Shown one piece after another: positions 59,135-64,000 of a stretch of 64,000 nt of DNA. Under the pieces are notes generated by a model. That model did no database searches. It was not told where the DNA came from and was given only the letters and a program-made list of their open reading frames with translations. Position 1 is the stretch's first letter. Each line of letters opens with the position of its first letter. The DNA is taken from contig CM074703.1 of the NCBI GenBank assembly GCA_037367355.1, forward strand, positions 2,232,001-2,296,000, given 5' to 3'. This DNA comes from Neoscytalidium dimidiatum (Eukaryota; Ascomycota; Dothideomycetes; Botryosphaeriales; Botryosphaeriaceae). The position numbers were made by a program, and so were the translations under genes.

Positions 59135-59754
59135 TTACCACACGAGGACAGGCTTGACGACATCGCCGCTTTCCAACGTTGATCCAATGGCTTCCTCCCA
59201 ATTATCGATGGGGCACTCCTTTACAAGCTTCTCCGAGGGAAACTTCCCTTCCTTCCACCACTGCATCATCTTCGGCACGAACTCCTGCGGATCCGCCTCC
59301 CCCATGACCAAGAAACTAATCTTCCCAAACACATATTGCAGCTCCTTGTACGGGATGTTCAATTCCATCCCCTCCGATCCCTGCGCAAGAAACACCACTT
59401 GCCCCTCCCTCCGCAAAACGCGCATTGCCACCCGCATCACGGCCTCCGCATTCGTCGTCTCCACCACCGCATCCACGCCTCCGGCACGGCCGCCCTTATC
59501 GTCCGCGCGACCACTTCCCACCCATCCAACCCGGTCGTGTCCACGATATGCGTCGCGCCCATGCCCTGGCCGTCTCCAACGTGCTCGCCACCCTGTCCAG
59601 CGCAACGACCGCCCCGCACGCAGCCACGCGCGCCGCCATCACGGCGCCGAAGCCCACGGCCTCCAGCCCGGCCACTACGACCGCGGGGCGCGCCGCCGGC
59701 CGGAGGGGCTCTTAAGTTGAGAGTCGCTTGATACGGTCCCACGAGCTTCTGCAT
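59135..59754 (-). pseudogene. Truncated, frameshifted zinc-type alcohol dehydrogenase (MDR) remnant
   Basis: The minus strand encodes the C-terminal (nucleotide-binding and tail) half of an MDR alcohol dehydrogenase in three successive frames. Frame one gives 'PAVVVAGLEAVGFGAVMAAR' (NAD-binding GxGxxG-like) to 'TLETAR'. Frame two gives 'MGATHIVDTTGLDGWEVVAR'. Frame three gives 'DDKGGRAGGVDAVVETTNAE' through 'GQVVFLAQGSEGMEL' to the natural end 'VVKPVLVW'. There are therefore at least two frameshifts. No N-terminal GroES-like half is present upstream. No splice sites resolve the shifts. The segment is markedly GC-rich compared with the flanking DNA. A gene model built here would be artefactual. 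Confidence 0.8.
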
Positions 59755-60766
59755 TCAACTAATTCGTGCTGACCAGCTTCCCAAAAATGGTCGCACTGCG
59801 AAGGCGTATAGGGGTATATTCATTGTGGATCTATAAGTATCAACAAACCGGTCATCATTTGTAGTGTGGACTGGGTAAAGCAGCAGCATACATGCTTATG
59901 CCGACTCAGGGAAACAAGCATGCATTCGATTTAAGATTCTGGAATCAACAAAATGGGACGGGCGAGGGCTGCAGGCCAGCTTTTCCATAACCTTATTCAT
60001 CCCTACAACCGTCTAGAGTGGTCTCTCTTCGTAATGCAACCTTCTGTGTTGTGCGGGTGTTTGATTGGTACGTACTCAATAGTCACTGGATGACGTTATT
60101 ACATCAGACAGTTTTGCTGACTAAACAGAGCAACAAAATTCTATGCTTTGCTCGGCGCAAACGGCACGGCGTGGTTGGCTATCCTGCACGGAACAGGAAG
60201 GTAGAGGGGAAAACGGTTTCCCAACTCGTGCTTCGCGGTCTCGCGATGAGCCACGCCCAGCCAAGTGATCCTCCAGAAGTCTCACTGTCATCTCCGGCAC
60301 TTCCACGCAGACGCTCCGTCCGCCTCCGACATACGATGCCGTCTCTTCTAGCTGTCAGCACCGCACAGTTATCGACCAGAAAGCCACAGCCGAATGGACA
60401 GGAGCCGCGTGCGAATAAGATGCCGCAACTCTGCCTGAGCCTGCATGTCGGCACCGGCGCCTTGACCACAACCGGCTAATATCTCCGCATTTCCCATCCC
60501 CACAATCTCTCTCCGCATCTCGTGGGGATGACGTGGGGCCGCCCGTCCATATGCCGACATGCTCGCTCTTGGAACAATTATTCCATCCACTCCACCCACT
60601 TGTTTGCAGTTTTAGCCGCACCGTGAAATGGACGCCTTGCCAGGTACGCGCCATCTAAAAGGACTGCACCATGTCGCTGCGGCGGCACAGGTAGGTATCT
60701 TTGCCACTCGTCCGTTTTTCTCCTTTTGCCCTATTTCTTGCGGTTTTTCCATTGCTTTTCCTAATC
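59755..60766. promoter_or_regulatory. Intergenic region upstream of the esterase
   Basis: About 1 kb without a recognised gene. Frames at 60018-60479 (plus) and 60355-60654 (minus) have no motif. The right end (60700-60760) is pyrimidine-rich and leads into the esterase start. Confidence 0.35.
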
Positions 60767-62447
60767 ATGCGGTTTCTTACTGCCAGCATCTTCTTTGCCG
60801 GTGTGGCTTCAGCCGTCTCCAATTCTTCCGTCCCAACTGCCAAGACAGTCAATGGAACCTATGCAGGACGTCATTTGTCCAGCTGGGATCAAGATGTCTT
60901 CCTCGGAATTCCTTTTGCTCAGCCCCCGACAGGCCAACTACGCTTCAAGTGGCCGCAGTCGTTGAACACTTCATTCTCTGAAGAAAGGGACGCCTCAAAC
61001 TATGGCCACACTTGCATCCAGCACAAGAGCACTTTGGGAATCACGGACAACAATGATGAAGACTGCCTCAATCTGAATAGTATATGCACTCTCTTACATA
61101 TGATGCGCGTTCTACTGACATCTCCCAGTTGTACGACCAAGTGGATATACGAACACCAGCTTGCCCGTCCTTGTCTGGATTTACGGCGGCGGCCTTTCAG
61201 CAGGCTCAGGCGCCGATCCGCAATACAACCTCTCCGGCATCGTGAGAACCTCGCAAGATATCGGCCAGCCCATCATCGCCGTCAGCATCAACTATCGCCT
61301 CAGCATCTGGGGCTTCCTCCAATCCCAGCAACTCCTCGCCGAAGGCAGCTCCAACGCAGGCCTCCTGGATCAACGCATGGCACTCCGCTGGCTCCAAGAA
61401 AACGTCCATGCCTTCGGGGGTGACCCCACCAAAGTGACCATCTGGGGTGAGAGCGCCGGCGCGCAAAGCATCGGACTGCACCTGCACTCCTACGGGGGGC
61501 GCAACGACAACCTCTTCCATGCCGCCATCCTCGAATCCGGTGGGCCGACCGGTGCCTCGCTCAACACTGTGCCCTACTACAACGCGCCTATGGAGAACCT
61601 GACGCGCACCGTAGGTTGCTGGGGGACGCCAGACCCGCTCTCCTGCCTGCGCTCCCTCCCGGCCTCGATCCTCTACGCCGCTAACCCTTCCCAAGTCTGG
61701 AACCCGCTCGTCGACGGCGATTTCCTGACAGCCTACCCATCCGACCTGACCGCAAACGGCTCTTTCATCAAGATCCCGCTGCTCACTGGCGCCAACACCG
61801 ACGAGGGCACCTCCTTCTCGATCCGCAATATCAACAACGCCACCGCCCTCGCCAACGCCCTGCTCTACTGGCGTAACTACGCACTATCCCCGCCGACCAT
61901 CCAGCGCCTCCTCACCCTCTATCCGGACGACGCGACGACGCCGAAACCCCCCTTCCACGTGCCGCCCTCTGAGCCCTTCGCCCAGTACGGCACGCAGTGG
62001 CGCCGCAGCGCGGCAGTCGGTGGGGACCTGGTCATGATCGGGCAGCGGCGCAAGATGGCCGAGGCGTACACCGCCGCCGGCCAGGGCGTCTGGAGCTACC
62101 GCTTCGACACGCCGCTGTGGAACGCGAGCGCGGCCACCGGCGCGAACCACTTCTCCAACGTCGTGTTCTCGTTCCAGAACATCAGCGGCGCGCTGGGACC
62201 GTACGAAAGCTATGGGGAGCTCAGTCGCGGGATCGGGGAGGCTTACGTAAGGTTCGTTGCCACGGGGGATCCGAACGGTGGCGAGGGGGAGGAGCGAAAG
62301 CTGCCGTATTGGCCGAAGTACGATTTGGATGCGCCGGCGAATATGGTGTTGAATGCGAACGGGAGTTTTGTGGAGGACGACACGTGGAGGAAGGAGGGGA
62401 TTGCGTTCATTAATTCGCACGAGGTGTCAAGGGAGTTGCTGTCTTGA
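60767..62447 (+). CDS. Secreted type-B carboxylesterase/lipase
   Basis: Exons 60767-61079 and 61129-62447 (49-nt intron, GTATAT...CAG) give 543 residues. Residues 1-16 ('MRFLTASIFFAGVASA') form a signal peptide. Family motifs are 'FLGIPFAQPPTGQLRFKWP', 'EDCLNLNI' (EDCL signature, across the junction), the oxyanion loop 'VWIYGGGLSAGS', and the nucleophile elbow 'IWGESAGAQSIGLHL' with Ser213. Glu330 in 'GANTDEGTS' and His445 in 'GANHFSNVVF' complete the triad, so the enzyme should be active. Several N-x-S/T sites fit a glycosylated extracellular protein. Substrates of such fungal esterases include lipids, aromatic esters and sterol esters; the exact one is unknown. The start at the 'MRF' Met gives the best signal peptide; an upstream in-frame Met (60701) would add a second hydrophobic stretch. 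Confidence 0.94.
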
Positions 62448-62731
62448 TCAAAGGAGTCGTTGATCTCGGGTAGCAGTAAATTAAGACCTTGTCAGTAAAG
62501 ATTACAGCTACGCTACAGATTTTCCCTAGCAAGATAATTACCAATACTCCCGTGCCCCTCCCCCCGAATATACGAACTACACCATGACAAACAGAAATCC
62601 GGTACACCATGCTATGCTTGAGCGCCTGAGCACGTCCAACCGTCCATCCAAACCCACAATTACCTCAATATAGAACAAAAAGCTAACCCGAGTAACATGC
62701 AACTAGTCTCCAAAGAAAGCTTTTCTCCACC

Positions 62732-63067
62732 CTACGTTCGGCTAAACACACCACGTCCTTCCTCCGTCAGTATCTCGCTCATTGTCCTCGGCCTCGCCAC
62801 CGCATTTGTCTGCGTTCTCTTCTTCAGCCTCGAGCCGAGATCAGGCGGCATTCCCAAGCCGGCATTCAGGTCATCATACTGGTCCTCCAAATCACGCACA
62901 CAGACACTACAATCACTCGCACTCGCCCATGTTACACGGCGTCTGTCCCGCAATCCAGACGCCATCTTCTGAAGAAATAAAGCGGGCGCGGGGCGGTTGG
63001 TGGTGGTGGTGGTGGTGGTGGTCGTCGTCGTCGTCGTCGCCGTCGTATTTGAGCTGTCGTCGACCAT
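62732..63067 (-). CDS. Possible small protein with poly-threonine tract
   Basis: A 111-residue single frame. It begins 'MVDDSSNTTA' and continues with 13 consecutive Thr, encoded by the trinucleotide repeat at 62999-63037. A polar region follows ('GLRDRRRVTWASASDCSVCV', then 'DLEDQYDDLNAGLGMPPDLG') and ends 'RPRTMSEILTEEGRGVF'. The post-repeat part has a natural amino-acid mix, but I recognise no family. The repeat makes the start uncertain; an internal Met after it is an alternative. The opposite strand also has an open frame, so this could be a shadow. Confidence 0.33.
   Translation of the reverse strand: MVDDSSNTTATTTTTTTTTTTTTNRPAPALFLQKMASGLRDRRRVTWASASDCSVCVRDLEDQYDDLNAGLGMPPDLGSRLKKRTQTNAVARPRTMSEILTEEGRGVFSRT
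62999..63037. repeat. (GGT)8(CGT)5 trinucleotide repeat
   Basis: Eight GGT units pass directly into five CGT units, with further imperfect CGT copies to about 63046. The compound tract lies within the poly-Thr frame on the minus strand. Confidence 0.93.
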
Positions 63068-63243
63068 GTTGTGCAGGCTGCTGGAGGCGAAAGTGAATGT
63101 AACGGTCAGATCATTGAGACAATGAATTGAACCATAATACTTCCTTGACCCGAATAGGTTAATTCAGATAGTACTCCGAGAGCAGACGCTTTGAGAGACA
63201 AACAGGGGAGTATAGTGGCTTTGGCATCGTCCACCAGGCGCTT

Positions 63244-64000
63244 TTAGTCCTCAAAAATGAGCTGGCGCGGCTCGGGAATGACGCGAATAGCAAAGTTTAA
63301 TTCGTCTTTGCCAGAGGCCGCTAGGCGCGGGCCGTAGTCACGAAGAAGTGAGTCCCAGCTCTTGGATTCCTCGTCCTGATTGCACAACGGAACGGTCAGC
63401 TGAACGTGGCAGAGGTTTGGAAGCAACCCCTTGGATCGGCCATCAATGAGAACTTCGAGGACCAAGTCAAGAATTACGGGAGGGTAGACCGGGAATCTAT
63501 GGAAGTCTATCCAAAGAGTCTGCAAAGATTTCGGGAAAAGGTCCTCTGGAAAAAACTTAGGAGTATCACCATTCCGAGAAGTCTGTCTGATGTTCGTAGG
63601 CCCGAACAGGAGAACACCACTGATTTTAAGGTGACGCAACCTTGTGAAAGACTGCAGGGACCCTATCGATGAATATCGCACCCAATCAATTGGCATCATT
63701 GCCTCTAGTGTGAGTGTTTCCAGTGAGCCCTCGTGTATCAACGCTGCATCGCGTATCCAGTCCATGTCGGCTATGTCATGATTGTCGAGCCCGCTCCAAC
63801 CCATTTGGTAAGTCAAGGACTTTAGCCGCCTGAAGGCCCTCACAATTTCGTAAAAGAAATCAAAGTAGAAGACGGATTCTTGGAAGATAAATTTCTCGAC
63901 GTTCGCGCTTCGATCGAACAAATCGATCATCCTGGAAGGACAATCGGTTACATCGCGCAAATGTAAAGTGCGCAGAGATGGGAGGCTTAGTACTCCTTGG
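63244..64000 (-). CDS. Leucine-rich-repeat / F-box-type protein, C-terminal part (cut by window edge)
   Basis: The minus-strand frame is open from the right edge to a stop at 63244 and gives about 251 residues. LRR-like units are visible: 'VLSLPSLRTLHLRDVTD', 'RAFRRLKSLTYQMGW', 'GSLETLTLEAMMPIDW', 'LQSFTRLRHLKISGVL' and 'PKSLQTLWIDFHRFPVYPP'. Spacing is irregular, as in the C-terminal halves of fungal F-box proteins. The N-terminus and any F-box lie outside the window. It ends 'ELNFAIRVIPEPRQLIFED'. A role in substrate recognition by an SCF ligase is inference. Confidence 0.7.
   Translation of the reverse strand, partial: QGVLSLPSLRTLHLRDVTDCPSRMIDLFDRSANVEKFIFQESVFYFDFFYEIVRAFRRLKSLTYQMGWSGLDNHDIADMDWIRDAALIHEGSLETLTLEAMMPIDWVRYSSIGSLQSFTRLRHLKISGVLLFGPTNIRQTSRNGDTPKFFPEDLFPKSLQTLWIDFHRFPVYPPVILDLVLEVLIDGRSKGLLPNLCHVQLTVPLCNQDEESKSWDSLLRDYGPRLAASGKDELNFAIRVIPEPRQLIFED

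Overview
The window is nuclear DNA from a filamentous ascomycete (Pezizomycotina, most likely a Dothideomycete-like mould). Protein genes carry short introns of about 50-120 nt with GT...AG ends and CTAAC/CTGAC-type branch points. Three Zn2Cys6 (fungal binuclear cluster) regulators are present, and several products belong to fungal-specific families. All coordinates below are hand-spliced from reading frames, splice signals and family motifs; nothing was aligned by computer.

Layout. 0-3.8 kb: the N-terminal half of a 2-oxoglutarate/Fe(II) oxygenase (minus, cut by the window edge), the autophagy E2 enzyme ATG3 (plus) and a small secreted protein (minus). 5.3-8.2 kb: a coiled-coil protein and an alpha/beta hydrolase sharing a 208-bp divergent promoter. 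8.2-11.5 kb: gene-free, GC-rich, with a (GGGGAC)n G-quadruplex-type repeat. 11.5-22.3 kb: Zn2Cys6 regulator 1, a UCH-family ubiquitin hydrolase lacking two catalytic residues, the FACT subunit POB3, and Zn2Cys6 regulator 2. 22.3-32.1 kb: mostly gene-free, with one small zinc-ribbon-like protein at 28.5-29.2 kb. 32.1-41.6 kb: retromer sorting nexin VPS5 (plus) and, convergent to it, a 2184-residue separase (minus). 41.9-46.9 kb: a SAM methyltransferase, an FAD monooxygenase and an F-box-like protein with tandem Cys/His modules.

47.5-64 kb looks more accessory. An SDR, an MDR-type reductase and an MFS sugar-type transporter lie in series on the minus strand. Next come 3.8 kb holding decayed remnants of what looks like a repeat-type surface protein, Zn2Cys6 regulator 3, a truncated and twice-frameshifted zinc-type alcohol dehydrogenase pseudogene, a secreted type-B carboxylesterase, a doubtful poly-Thr ORF, and an LRR/F-box-type protein running off the right edge.

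The housekeeping genes (ATG3, POB3, VPS5, separase) act in autophagy, chromatin, endosome-to-Golgi recycling and chromosome segregation and do not form one pathway. The right-hand third could be a degrading metabolic neighbourhood (transporter, two oxidoreductases, regulator, esterase, dead dehydrogenase). The strongest oddities are the UCH protein with Ala at both the catalytic His and Asp positions, and the separase with a Ser-rich/acidic insertion of about 27 residues between its catalytic His and Cys. I found no CRISPR array, rRNA, convincing tRNA or intact transposon.
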